A stretch of 64,000 bases of DNA from Effrenium voratum (taxonomy: Eukaryota; Sar; Dinophyceae; Suessiales; Symbiodiniaceae), in NCBI GenBank assembly GCA_963377175.1, contig CAUJNA010003494.1:145001-209000 (forward strand). The letters are read 5' to 3'. Positions 21,157 through 32,594 of this stretch are shown here, one piece after another (within the stretch, counting starts at the first letter, position 1; each line of letters begins with the position of its first letter). The notes under the pieces are model-generated. The model made no database searches. It saw nothing but the letters and a program-made list of their open reading frames with translations, and was not told the DNA's origin. A program made the position numbers and the translations under genes.

Positions 21157-21599
21157 GCCGTCAAGGTGCGCCACAGCACTTCCAAACAGCTTCAGTGGCG
21201 GGATTGGGGGTGTGGTGCTGGGCATATGCATGTGGACAAGCTCCAGCAACAACTGTGAGTTGGCAATGAGTTGGTACTCTTGCCCTGGGAAACGCAAGTT
21301 GAACGCTTTGGCGTGTGTCCGTGGCTTAGACAATTGGCGAGGTTTAGCATGATTAGCCGATGTGCTTTTCAATCACACCCTTGCGCCAGGAACAAACTCC
21401 TTGACGGCCCTTGGCACAAGAGGAAGGAGAACCGTCATGACCAAAGCATCCTCTCGATGATCATCAAGGCGTCGTGCACCAGGGCGTGTGGGCAGGCCAC
21501 TTCCTGAGAAATCCCGCTGCTTTCAACTCAACTCTTAATAAAATGAATATGGCATCCATGGAGGAGCTAGGGCAGCACTGAATCATATGGGCGCGCGGC

Positions 21600-22960
21600 C
21601 TTGTGCTGCATGTATGTATGCATGCCTGCATGCATGTATGACTGCCCGAATGTACTGCAAACAAAGCAATTGAGGATAGTGCAGAGGAATGCAATGTAAA
21701 TGTAGCGTACGTGCAATGCAAATGTAACTGTTATGTTTTGTCGTGTAATGTAATGTCGTGTTATGTTAAAGTTATGTCATATGATGCAATGTAAGGTTGT
21801 GTAGTTTTGTTATGTTATGGTATGTATGTAATACGCATATTTGTGTCTTTGTATTGTATTGTAATGTATTCCGGTATTTTCTCGTGCAGAATTGTCCTTT
21901 ACGGCAGCGTATGGACCTTCTGTTGCAGGCCCTGCTGCCCATTCTTAGGCAAGTATTGACCCCCTTTAGGCAAGGCTTGCATGAAGTCATATTGCGACTT
22001 CAAAGCTATAGGTGTGGATTGAGCCGCATGTCGCTTTTGCTTGACAATGTCAAGTTTCGACTGGGCTGGAGCCGAAGGGACGCCCAGGCCAAAAATGTAA
22101 TGTATTGCAATGTTGCATTTTTTTTTAAAACAAATACGGTATGTATTTATGTATGTAGCATGTAGGTATGTAGGATGTATGTATGTAGTACGTAAATACG
22201 TATACATATGTACAGAAGTCATTGCAATGAAGTGTATTGTATTGTGATGCAGCGCAATGTATATTATGTCAGTGTATGACATGTAGTGTAGTCATGTACC
22301 TATGTATGCATGTATGTATGTATGCGTGTGCGTGCCTGCATGAACGCATGTATGAGCGAACGAAGGACATCTATATAATAAGTGTCGTGTTTTGCACGTA
22401 ATTTAATGTAATTCAATGCAATGCAGTGGTATGTATGCATGCGTGCATGTGTGTGTATGTGTGTAAGTGTGTATGTGTGTATATGTGTATGTATATGTGT
22501 GTGTCTGTGTTTGCGTGTCCATGTGTATACGCATGAATGCATGCATGCATTGCATGTCATGTTGCGGTTTGTTGTGTTACGTGTGCATGTAATATGTATG
22601 CATGTATGTATGTATGAAATGTAATGTAATGTAATGTAAAGTACGTATGTATGTATGTAATGTATGTAATGTAATGTAATGTAATGTAATGTAATGTAAT
22701 GTAATGTAATGTAATGTAATGTAATGTAATGTAATGTAATGTATGTATGTATGTATGTATGTATGTATGTATGTATGTATGTATTTATGTATGTATGTAT
22801 GCAATGTCTACATGTACGTATGCATGTATGGACGTGAATTTTTGTAACGCAATGCAACGCAGCGAATTTCAACGCAAATAGTTATGTAAGTACGTACGTG
22901 TGTACGTATGCATGCATGCATGTGTGGTGTACGTTGTTTGATCATGTTTGCATATATGCG
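21600..22960. repeat. (TGTA)n / (TAATG)n microsatellite complex
   Basis: Long runs of ATGTATGT and TAATG pentamers occur (22618-22740, then 22741-22800). They are flanked by looser TGTATG, GCATGCATG and TAATGTAATG sequence from 21600 to 22960. A non-repetitive island at about 21890-22095 (LRQRMDLLLQALLPILRQ, +) could be one exon. Confidence 0.85.
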
Positions 22961-22981
22961 CGCATGCATGCAGGTATGTAT

Positions 22982-23545
22982 TTAGTGTACATTTGCCAGG
23001 ATGCCAGCAATGGGATTTTTCTGACATTTGGGCGTGCACATTGGTACAAGAACAACTTTTTCATGTGGCAGCCACTGGGGGAAGCAGGTGCAACTTCCCA
23101 AAGTCCCGGAGGGGAAATGAGCAAAGTATGGCGAGGGAAGGCAGTAAGTGCCACGGTTCCATTTTTGTTTTTTACTGAAAAGACTTCGGCCTCGTAGGCC
23201 AGCGTGCCAAAGTCCGGGTCTTGCAATGAGCCGGACTTCAAGTGCGACCGCTTGGGTGCCAGCGATGAGACTATCGGCTGGGAGGCGCTGTAGCTGATGC
23301 TGTGCAGCTGGGGCCTTCACATTGCCCGCCACTGTTTTTTTTCTTGCCACACCATCGGCAGCGAGCATCGAACACGGCTTTCGTAATTTGGGACAGCGGT
23401 CAACATTGGATACGTTGGGCGTTGCCGCCTCCATTCGCAACGTGTTGCCAGGTGCATTCTGAGTTGGGCGTGCGCGGGCTGACGGTGAAGTATGTTTGAT
23501 GCCAGCCAAAACAGGCAGCCAAGATGCTGATTGATATACCATCAA
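22982..23545 (-). other. Possible minus-strand exon(s)
   Basis: Two minus-strand frames look protein-like: about 23100-23240 (DPDFGTLAYEAEVFSVKNKN) and about 23300-23540 (SNVDRCPKLRKPCSMLAADG). They are in different frames, and no clean pair of splice sites was resolved. Unknown function. Confidence 0.25.
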
Positions 23546-24143
23546 CGCCGCGTAGAATTCAAGAAGCTAGCGGGAGCGCCCTCCAAACCATCGCGTTCTC
23601 ATTTCATCTCATTTGTTATGCGAGGCCACTGACGTATTTCTTGCATGTCTGCTATTTTTGGCTGCTGGCAACCAAAGCTTGGGATCCTTGGTCTGAAATC
23701 AGGACCGCAAGGACCAGATCTACGTGCCAGGCTTTCATTATAATTTAATCCAACATGCATGGACGTTCCAAGCGGCTGCACACCCGTGGAGCTCTACGCT
23801 AAAAGCAGAGATGGCGGCTTGGCCCTTATAGGCTCAACACTTTCCAAAGAAGTACCAGCGTCAGTTTCCTTATTTGCAATGACTTGCTCATCACTGCGTT
23901 GTTCATTGCTTGAAACCATGCAGGGGCTCATGCGCCTAGTCCCAAAACTCCACTACGAGTTGGGCCCCGGCCTCCTCTTGCTTTTCAGGGCCCAGGTTGC
24001 AGACAAAGAGCAAGGAACTGGGAGGAAAAAAGTGCGCTATCGTGCAATCACGATCCCTGCAAGCGCCCCGAAAGTACCGTGCAACTTCAATTTGCTCTTT
24101 CTACCACTGCCCAAGGGTCATGGAAAGGTAACTTCTCCCTTAC

Positions 24144-24338
24144 CCGGTCCATATCAGCCATCAGAAGCCTGGGGCTGGAGAGGCCTTGAGCAGCAGAAGC
24201 AGCAGCTGCAGGCGCTAGGGGGGGGCTTTGGGTCCTTAGGGTGGGTTCAACTTTTTCCTTCAGTGATCCAAGTCTCTTCTCAAGGCCAAGGCTTCCCGAA
24301 AAGGCCAGCATTTCTTCAGCGAACCGTCGAAAGCTCAT
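24144..24338 (-). CDS. Candidate first or internal exon of an unknown gene
   Basis: The minus strand reads 65 codons from an ATG at 24338 to a strong donor, CGG|GTAAGG (exon ends at 24144). The peptide begins MSFRRFAEEMLAFSGSLGLE, then has an Ala/Pro-rich linker and RLLMADMDR. No domain is recognised. The plus strand carries a 248-codon frame over the same place (23759-24505) with poorer composition. Confidence 0.4.
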
Positions 24339-26554
24339 GCATTGCTCAGGCGCAGTGGGAGATGGAACGAAAAGAGTTCATCACTCATGTCGGCTGTTGC
24401 CGCGCCCTTGCCTCGGCATCCTTTCCTTTAAACATGGAATTGAGGAAGCGGGGATTGGGGCGGGGGGTTATCCTTTCTCCAATCATGGAAGGGGAGAAGG
24501 GATGATCGGGGGCCGTTTTCAAAAGGATTGTAGTCTCCTAAAACCTGTGCACTTCGATGATGTTTGGAAACAGGGCACCTCGTTGGACTTCTACTGGCTG
24601 TTCCATGTTTCAGTTGTGCGGAAACTAGAACAACTGAATGGGGAGACCCCATTTGAACCACGGCACCCTATTGTATGTTGAGCCTTGCGCAAGGTGAGTC
24701 CCTTGATACTTTGTGGCTTGTGACATGACGTTCCTTGGCCACCTATGTACGAGCTAAGGCGGCTTTCTGAGATAAGCATGGCATTTGTTCGGCATTGTTG
24801 CGTGGAACCGAAGGCTGTGCTTCAGCGGTACTCCGTGCCTTTGGAAGAGGCTCGGAGGGCAGCTGCCATGGCCAGAAGACACTGGACACCTGGTACTGAG
24901 CTGTTCCAACCAGGCTGAGAACAAGCTATCGGCTGCAACTTCCTGTGACCTCGCAACATTGTTTTCTTACCAGTCCGCACGCCATGCTGAGAAAAAAGCA
25001 CAAACGTGTGTGACGACACGGCCAGGCAGAGGAGCTTGTGCGGAAGTTCAGTGCCATGGCAGAGGCTGAAGAGCCACGTCCCCAACATTGGCCTGGCAGA
25101 AACTCCTCGGAGCTTAAGCCAAAAGCTAGGGATTGCGTTCAAGGATTTTCGGCTTGTGTGTGATTGCCCATGCCATGGAAGTAGTATGTCATGTCTCAAT
25201 CGGCCCTGGCCCCGCCCCTTTTGTTTGCAGATTGGGCGGGGGGTGTTCCCAGACAGAGCAGAGCATAGCTCGCGTCTGAGTCCGGAATTGCTCGCCTACG
25301 TCAATGAGCCGTGGGCGAGCGAGGCAGGCTGTTGCTCCAGGCTGGTAGGCCTAGCAGTCTCTAAAACATATCCCCCGAAGGACACCATGCAGGCACTCCG
25401 TCTAGCTTCAACCTTCCGAGTTGACAAGGGATTGCCAGGTCAAAGACGGAGTTGATCAAATTAGCTTTGACGGAAAATCTGGCTTCTGTCAGCGCTTGCA
25501 GCTCTCTTTGCGGCGGGGGCGGGGGGAATGCTTTGGGGGGGAAGGCAGCACAATCGCAGTGTAGTTGCCTCCTGGTGGGCAGCGCCAACAACCGTTATGA
25601 AAGGAGATAATTGATGGCCTCTCCTAACGAAGCCTTGAGAAAGCTAAAACGCCGGGTGCGAAAGCCTGCGAAGCCCGCCGCGAAAGCTTGGCGAAAGTGC
25701 ATGTTTGCAGTCCAGTTTCTGCCTTGCCCGCCAAAGCTCCGCACAAAACACATGCACGCGAAAGTAAAACTTGTGGCCGCGAAAGCATCGCGAAAGGTTC
25801 CGCGAAGGCGCTTTGTTAGTAGAGGGCTTTATGTACCCTATTTTCGGCATCGCTCAGGTAAGCATGCCGTTCTTTTTATGTAGTCCGTGCCATCCAGATT
25901 GACCAAGACAAATTGGTGCTGACCCCGCAGGCATGGAGATTCCCGCAAATGTCAGCCTGGACGCCAGGCGTGGGCCCAAGCAACAGTGTTGGCCTACAAT
26001 GGGTAGTGGACATGTAACGCAGGCGTAAGTCACTGTCCCGTCATTCTTGCTGAAACTGTTGTTTTAGGTTGTATTGCCCTTGTCTGCATGTTGCACTCCA
26101 ACCATGAAAGTGACAGGTATCCCGATTCTTCTCACCTCTTTGATTTTCCCGCTTCCTTCCTCCTCATGCCGCTGAAAAGCACTGCCGGCCAAGGATTGGT
26201 GGCCTCGGACTTAGCACAAAGAGATTGCTTGAGCGTGCAGTCCAGCAAAGTAAACCAGCAAATTCAACATGCTTCACCCCAGCATGTCACAAAAGCACTA
26301 GGAAAGGAGTTCAGCCATGCTCATACTCCGACCGGTACACTGTTTGCCGGTCGCTTTGATCATAAGCTCCGACCTGACGTTTGCAGTCCGATGACTTCGA
26401 CCTGCACTGGGCTCAGCTGGGCGCGGAGAGTTTTGCAGGTAGCCACGTAGCCTTCTTGCGGTGCTTGGAGTTTTGGCCCACATCACCTGCATATCATTCA
26501 CAATCTCTTCCTGAAGACACGAGGCCCAAGCATATCTCTGTTGCCTTCTGCACA
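24339..26554. other. No confident gene
   Basis: Open frames on both strands are short. At 25611-25830 a Lys/Arg-rich plus frame overlaps clustered GCGAAAGC repeats, so it is treated as repeat-driven. G-runs occur at 24219-24225 and 25508-25545. Confidence 0.4.
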
Positions 26555-29500
26555 ATGGCGCCAGATCACAATGATCAGAATTTTGAGGGCGTCGCGGACG
26601 AGGGGGTCACCAGAACAGAAACCACCCCGATGGAGCAGACGCAGAAGACGGACAGCCTGAACAAGGTAGACACTGAAACTTAGCTGAGGGACCAGCTGCA
26701 CCAAGTGTGTTTGTGTGGTTCAACAAGTTGTGTGTTTGTCCTGTCCTGTCCCGTCGATTCGTTTGTTTGTTTGTTTGTCTGTTTGTTTGTTTGTTTGTTT
26801 GTTTGCTTGCCCGTTAGCACGCCTTCACCCCAGGAGAAGGTGGAGATCATCGAAAAGGATGCGGAAATCCAGCCAGAGCAGCCCGGATGCACAACAAGAG
26901 CTGATTTTATGTCATAGGCTATGCTCTCATGACATTCGACTGCAGGCTTGACACATCCTTCATGCAGGTCCTTCGCTAGGTTTAGCAGATTGATGATCTG
27001 GAACTTTAGCGCTGAGTTTCCAAGGCAGCCACCGACGCGAGTCATGATGATAGTGATGCTTAGCATGTTCCAGGCAGGTGCGTGGGCACGCTGTGTCAGG
27101 AAGCATGTTCCTTGACCATAGGACCGCAGGTTTGCATTCTGCTTGCAACTTGCAGCTCGGTGTGTTGCCTGTCAGGGCTATGCCTCCATGGTTGGCCCGC
27201 TGCAATCGGCCTACAAGCATGAGCTGGGTATTTCACACGGCACAAACGCTGCACACATATTCACCCAGGCTGGGGCTGCCCATTGGGTTTTCTGCAAACC
27301 AGACCCCAAAAGTGCGGACAATGCCTGTTTGCAAACGGAAAGCCAACAAGCCACATACGACGAGCCCATTCATTGGGAAAATGTTTTGATCAATCAAATT
27401 GGACGGGCATGAAGGCAGACCTTTTTTGTCGTTGCCTGGATTTCTAATTGGCCTTTTGCCAGGCAGCTGTTGGCGTTCACTATGGAAAGCTGGTGGCGAG
27501 ATTGGGCCACAATGTATTCTTCTACTGCCTGAGCCCGCGCACACGGGTGATCATTGCGATGTTTTGCATGTGCTTTGGCACTGACATTGACAGGCGTTCA
27601 GTGTAGCGCACAACCTGCCTTCACGTTTCGTGCTGTTGGGGGCACCTAAATGGGCAAGTGGTTGGCAATTGACAAGTGGTCCTCCCGTTCTGATCTGCCA
27701 GGAGCCTCCCAAAAATTGGCAACTGGCCGCTGTGTCATATTCAATGCCCTCCCGAACCGAGTTCGCGACTGCAATGAATGCATCCTGAACCGCCATCTGT
27801 GTAACTCGTTCTTGCTTGTGCAGACTTGACAAATAGGCGTAAATCATGCTGCAGCTCAGGTTGGTGGGCGTTGCGATCCCGCCGCTGCTGGTTTTCACTC
27901 TGAAGTGGCACTGGGTCTATTCCGTGTTCTTTTCATACGTGCTCTCCGGTTTGGGCTTGGGGATCTTTGAGGTGACTTTCCTCAGTGTGATCACGCCGCT
28001 TGGGAAGGCAGGGCATGCGTGCCCCGAAACAAGTGCCCAGTCCGCACTGCTCCCAACCGGTGCTTGCCTTGTGGAGTTGCGTTTTCTTTGCGGATGCGTT
28101 GTTCTTTCCCATGCTGCGTGCATTGATTGGGCACGGGTTCGGTGACACGCCTGCGCAGGCGACAAAGAGTTGGGCCATCATCGGAGCTCCGGCTGGCTTC
28201 GCGACAATCAACATCCTGGGCCTCACTCTGACCTCCTTCGGCATTCCTACAGTCTTACTCTACTGGTAACTTGAAAGAGTGATTTGAGGGCGGTGTTCCA
28301 GAGGAATGTCCCGCTGCAATGTGCCTGACTGTTGACCATGTATGCAGCCCATCAGGACCAACTAATTAGGGTCCACAAAATCCTAGCATGATCACGTTTA
28401 TTGGGCAGTTGCCCTGCGCAGCTTTTGGGATCAGGTACATCGTGGCATGCATACCGTTCGGCATCTGCCTTTTCATGAAGTTCTCCCCGACTGAGAAGAC
28501 AGAGCTGCACACTGCAAACTTTGCGGTGTCCCTCAAGCAGGCTCGTGAGAGAAGAGCGGGTGGGCTGAGAATGGCTGGGGGAAGCTGCTATTTATTGACT
28601 GTGACGTTTGCCACTCAAAGTCAAACCTAGTTGTGCTTGAACCTTTCCTAAGCACATTGCACACCAAGCGCTCCCCCCACAGCACAAACAGTACGACGGT
28701 CCTGTTTGTTGGCGCTGCAGTACTGTTTGCTCTGGTGTCGAAAATGTAAGACAATTGGGATTATATTCTGCGCATTCTCGTCGATGTGTGTCGATGGTTG
28801 GCTGGGTGGCTGCGTACCTGGATGGGAGGGCGTGTCTCTGGCTCTTTCTTCGTCTCTTTGCTTGTCTCTTTGTCTCTCTGTTTGTCTCTGTCTCTTTCCG
28901 TGTCTCTCTGTGTCTCTCTCTCTCTCTCTCTCGCTCTCTCTTTCTCTATCTCTCTATCTCTGCCTTTCTGCCTTTCTGTCTCTCTGTCTCTCTGTCTCTC
29001 TGTATTTGCAATCTTGTGGGCCAGGGACATTGCCCGGTTCCTTGCTCCGTGCCAGGCGGGGACGTGGATGCCAGGCATGGTGCCCTTCTTTGCGGCGCAG
29101 TTCCTGAGCCACTTCGCCATGGAGAACTGGCCGGCGATCTTCTACATGTTCCACCCGCCCAAGGTGCCTCTCTTCGACTCGCAGAGCAGCCTGGCAAAAT
29201 GTTGCAACTTTCCAGTCAGGCTCCAGGAAGTCCAATCTTCCACTTTTGCCAATTTTGCCGATGCCTCAGTGACTCAGGCGAGGAGAACTTGATGGACTGG
29301 GGGCAGTTCTTCGCCATCACTTACATCTTCATCTTCCTGGGGGACTCCATCAGTCGCCGTATCGCCATGTACCTGGCCACGCCGAGCCTGGCCAGGCGCT
29401 TGATGTACCTCGGTGGTGCCATGGCCCTGATCATCATCGGTCTTTACTTGGAGTCCCTGGCCATAGCCATTGTCATTCCCCTGGCAATCTTCCTTATCTT

Positions 29501-29555
29501 CTGGGGCAATGGCACCATCTACGGACTCACGAACAACCACGTGGACAAAGAGGCA

Positions 29556-29632
<77 letters not shown>

Positions 29633-29937
29633 GAGGGGGAGAAAGAGAGAGAGACACAGAGAGACACGGAAAGAGACAGAGACAAACAGAGAGACAAAGA
29701 GACAAGCAAAGAGACGAAGAAAGAGCCAGAGACACGCCCACCCATCCAGGTGCGAGAGAGAGCACTCCAGCAAACTTGGTTCAATTCACTGTTCACCAGG
29801 TGCCGCGCGAGCACAACCTTGCATCCTACTCCTTTTGGTGCTTCATCGGCGATTTGGGGGCAATTATTGGGGGCATTTTGGTGGAGAACACCCACGACCT
29901 TTTCTGCCGCGGCCACGAAGGCCCTTACGAGTGCTGA
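26555..29937 (+). CDS. MFS-like multi-pass membrane transporter, 12 exons
   Basis: Twelve exons join in frame from ATG 26555 to TGA 29937: 26555-26665, 26834-26910, 26980-27077, 27156-27268, 27463-27593, 27860-28007, 28159-28265, 28387-28536, 28683-28745, 29025-29185, 29278-29552 and 29800-29937. The product is ~523 residues, the usual size of a 12-helix major facilitator. Residues 1-40 are polar. Helices follow from ~78 (MMIVMLSMFQA). A loop after helix 2 reads HYGKLVARLGHN, similar in place to the MFS G-x3-D-R-x-G-R loop but lacking its Asp. Later come LSGLGLGIFEVTFLSVITPL, FGIRYIVACIPFGICLFM and GDLGAIIGGILVE near the C terminus. Half of the introns use GC donors, and acceptors are mostly AG|G. 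The end of exon 8 is uncertain (28536 with GC, or 28548 with GA). Substrate and family are not identifiable by eye; the membrane location is inferred from hydrophobicity. Confidence 0.75.
26757..26812 (+). repeat. (GTTT)n in intron 1 of the transporter gene
   Basis: About thirteen GTTT units, with one CTGT break, lie between exon 1 and exon 2. They end 20 bases before the exon 2 acceptor and may serve as a pyrimidine-rich tract. Confidence 0.9.
28816..28990 (+). repeat. CT-rich intronic repeat, left arm of inverted pair
   Basis: It lies in the intron between transporter exons 9 and 10. From ACCTGGATGGG it reads GGCGTGTCTCTGGCTCTTTC, then CGTCTCTTTGCTTGTCTC and on into (CT)n. The first ~110 bases match the reverse complement of 29645-29751 almost perfectly; the remaining TCTC simple sequence matches only as simple sequence. 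Confidence 0.9.
29560..29751 (-). repeat. GA-rich intronic repeat, right arm of inverted pair
   Basis: It lies in the intron between exons 11 and 12. (GAGACA)n runs into GAGACGAAGAAAGAGCCAGA and ends GGGCGTG..CCAGGT on the complementary reading. It is the inverted partner of the arm at 28816. Confidence 0.9.
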
Positions 29938-31940
29938 GGCCCCTGGGCCAGATGCAAAGCCTTTGTGCCAAGGGGGCACGGCCTGGCGCCGAATATTGTG
30001 CATAGGTTTTCCAGCGTGGCCCGAAGGAAGCCGGCCGAAGCCCTTGGATTCAGAGTCTTTGAAAGGACAGCGACTTCTTCGACTTCTTGCATTCAGCCCT
30101 TGTTGTTGGGCAGGGGGCTGTTGGGTACCGCTGCCGGGGCACCTAATTCACTTTTGATTACAGGCCTTGTGGCTTGAATTCATTGCGGCCGTTGAAGGTA
30201 CCGGAATTGAAGAGTTTGCAAAGGTCGCCAAATCTAGATATCCTGTGCCCTAGCGCTCCACTGGCCAAGCACCATTGGATCGTGCACAGGCTTCTTTCTA
30301 GAAGAAGCGACCTGGTTTCGTAGCTCATGCAATCACACGAATTGCATTTTAGTCGCTGCTACCCGAATCCAGATCAACAAAGTCGGGCTCAAACAAATGC
30401 ACTGGCAAGGTGCTTAGGTGCTGTGCAAGTCTTGCACTTCTCAGGACTGGGCCCTCACGGCCTCCTGGCATTGCAAGAGCCTTGGGGCCTTGGAGTTTCA
30501 TCCTTGTTCTTCTTGGAGGCTAAGAGAAGTGCAGGATGCACTTCCTTTGATTCTTGCATAGGGGGACTGACCGGCCAGCTTTCAAATGCCGAGGAGGAGG
30601 CTGATATGGGCCGGTCGCCGAGTGCAGAGATTGTGGTGTCACGTCGGCCATGTTTGTGTAGTATGGCCTTATTAGGGAATACAGGTTCTCGTCAGCTTGT
30701 TTTATGTGGAGGGAATTTGGTTCGCACGGAAGTTTGGGCGGCTTTGTGTTATAATGGGCGCCGTTCTGAAGTGCTTAATAGAGGCTCACCTTTGTAGCGA
30801 GTGTTTTTCCTTCGAAAGTTGCGCCACCACCTTTGCCAAAGCCAGGCAAGGCGGAAGGCAGGGCAACTAACAAAGGAAATAGCCCTTGCTCCCCTCCACC
30901 CAGAGGGCAGAAGCCGGGCCCGTCCACACAAAAGCTCTGGGGTGTAACATCATGTTCGAACCATTGGGCAGTGTTTTCCACTGATTTCGACCATGGCCCT
31001 CCAAACTGGCACCAGCCCACCAGCGCACTACAGTACCCATGCGTGACGTGGCCAGAACCACATCCCAATGCCCTCAAGATCATTTAATATTCCCTCCAAG
31101 GCGGAGCTGGAGCAGAAAGCATTGCATGCACCTTGAAGGCTGGAGCTTGCAGCCGCGCACTTGCAAGCAAATGGAAGATGTGAACATTGCTTTGACATTT
31201 CATTTCCCGTTGGACTGGCGTCGGCTGCAGGCCCTCTTCCCCCATGCAAAAGTGCAAGCGGGTTGTGAGGACGGGAGACGATGCGTTTCGAGCTTCAAGT
31301 CGCGGAATTGCTGTCAGTTGAAAGTTTGTCACAACAGTTCTTACCCCTCAAAAGGTGCAGATTTTGATCTGGAGTCTGCTCCGCCCCAGAACTTCACCTA
31401 GAATTGTCCCTTTCGTTTCATGGCATGGGTACTAAGCTGCCTAAGAGAAAGTACGTTTGTCAGGAGGCCATGCAGCTAGGCCGGGCTGGTTGAATGCGCA
31501 TGCTGCATGCGCGTTTGGCACTCCTTTACATGTTCTTGCATACGGCTATGCCATTTGTGATGAAGACTACACCTGCAATCATGTTACGAGGAAGGTGATG
31601 CAGGTTTGTCAGATTTGGATGGCATGTGCTCGTTTGACCTCTGCATTTGCAGGTGAGGATGCCGACCAGGCATGGCGATGAAATTGCACCAGGGAATGCT
31701 CAATGCCAGCAATGCCAACCCATTGCAAAGGGACGCGAATGGATGCCCCGGACCATGTGCTAGGTAAGTTTGGCTTTCGCAGCTGCATTCAAAACTCAAT
31801 TCCCTTGACGGGTGCACAAGCCAAGCTGCACCCAGGGCTGCTTGACAGACCCTGAGGCTCGGTGGGAGCTTGCGGCCTTTTGGGAGTCCGCATCGTTGTT
31901 AGTTCATACCTCTTTTTGCGTCGCCTCGCGCTCATCTGCA
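29938..31940. other. No confident gene
   Basis: Open plus-strand frames at 30327-30797 and 31039-31401 have no domain signature. The second has a Cys-rich end (CCQLKVCHNSSY), and one plus frame from 31457 is Cys/Ala-rich. No phase-compatible exon series was found. Confidence 0.35.
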
Positions 31941-31943
31941 AGG

Positions 31944-32594
31944 ATCCCACCCCAATCGCACCCAAAGCGTTCAACCACAGCAAGAAGCCCACCCTCACCC
32001 ACCCTGTGCAAGGCACGCGCTTTGAGGCATTTGCCTATTGCTCGTGTGTTCAAAGAGTGTGGCCAAGTTGGAGCTCAACCTGGAAGCTGGACGGGTGTGC
32101 TCAGGAATTTTGATGCTGATGCCGCACTGATGCCTATCAATGAAGTTGAGTTGTTATTGCCTGACAGGTTGCAGACGTCACTAAAAATTGGCAACACGGC
32201 TCAGATGAGGTTGCAAAAGTTCGATGCTGTCAGCACAAGTGCGCATGTAAATGTTTTTTACACTGCACACCACCAATGGACCAAGATGTTTGCCTTACAG
32301 GCAGGACACACGTTCAAGCTTCACGAAACATGTTGGGAAAGCTACTGCGACCATGTCAATGACCACCAGGATCATTTCCACAAGCAAGCCTATAGGCGAA
32401 CCCCAGTCACTGGAAGGTGATTGGTCCATGGGTTGGCGTGCTGCCAGGTGCAGAGGCGGGCTCAGACCTTGCAGGAGAACACCAGGCGCCTCAGCGTGCA
32501 CCATCTCTTTTGTTCTGCGTTGGATGCCAAACGTGGCCTGAATATGGGACTTTTGCAGCTTACAATTCTGCGACCTGGAACACTCATCTTAGAG
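31944..32594 (+). CDS. Exons of an unknown gene
   Basis: Three plus-strand exon-like pieces occur. 31944-~32011 follows GCAAG (DPTPIAPKAFNHSKKPTLTH). 32105-32167 follows CAG and ends before GTTGCA (NFDADAALMPINEVELLLPD). 32448-32594 is 49 codons between CCAG| and GAG|GTTCCT (VQRRAQTLQENTRRL, then MGLLQLTILRPGTLILE). The third is the strongest. Phases between the pieces were not all matched, so further exons are likely. No family is recognised. Confidence 0.4.

Noticed and set aside
22300..22872. 190-codon His/Tyr/Thr/Ile frame on the minus strand
   Set aside because: It lies on (TGTA)n and (TAATG)n microsatellite DNA.
25611..25883. A 90-residue Lys/Arg/Ala-rich basic protein, perhaps histone- or DVNP-like
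   Set aside because: The basic residues come from clustered GCGAAAGC repeats also seen near 13.8 and 48.4 kb, and the sequence lacks the features of known basic chromatin proteins.
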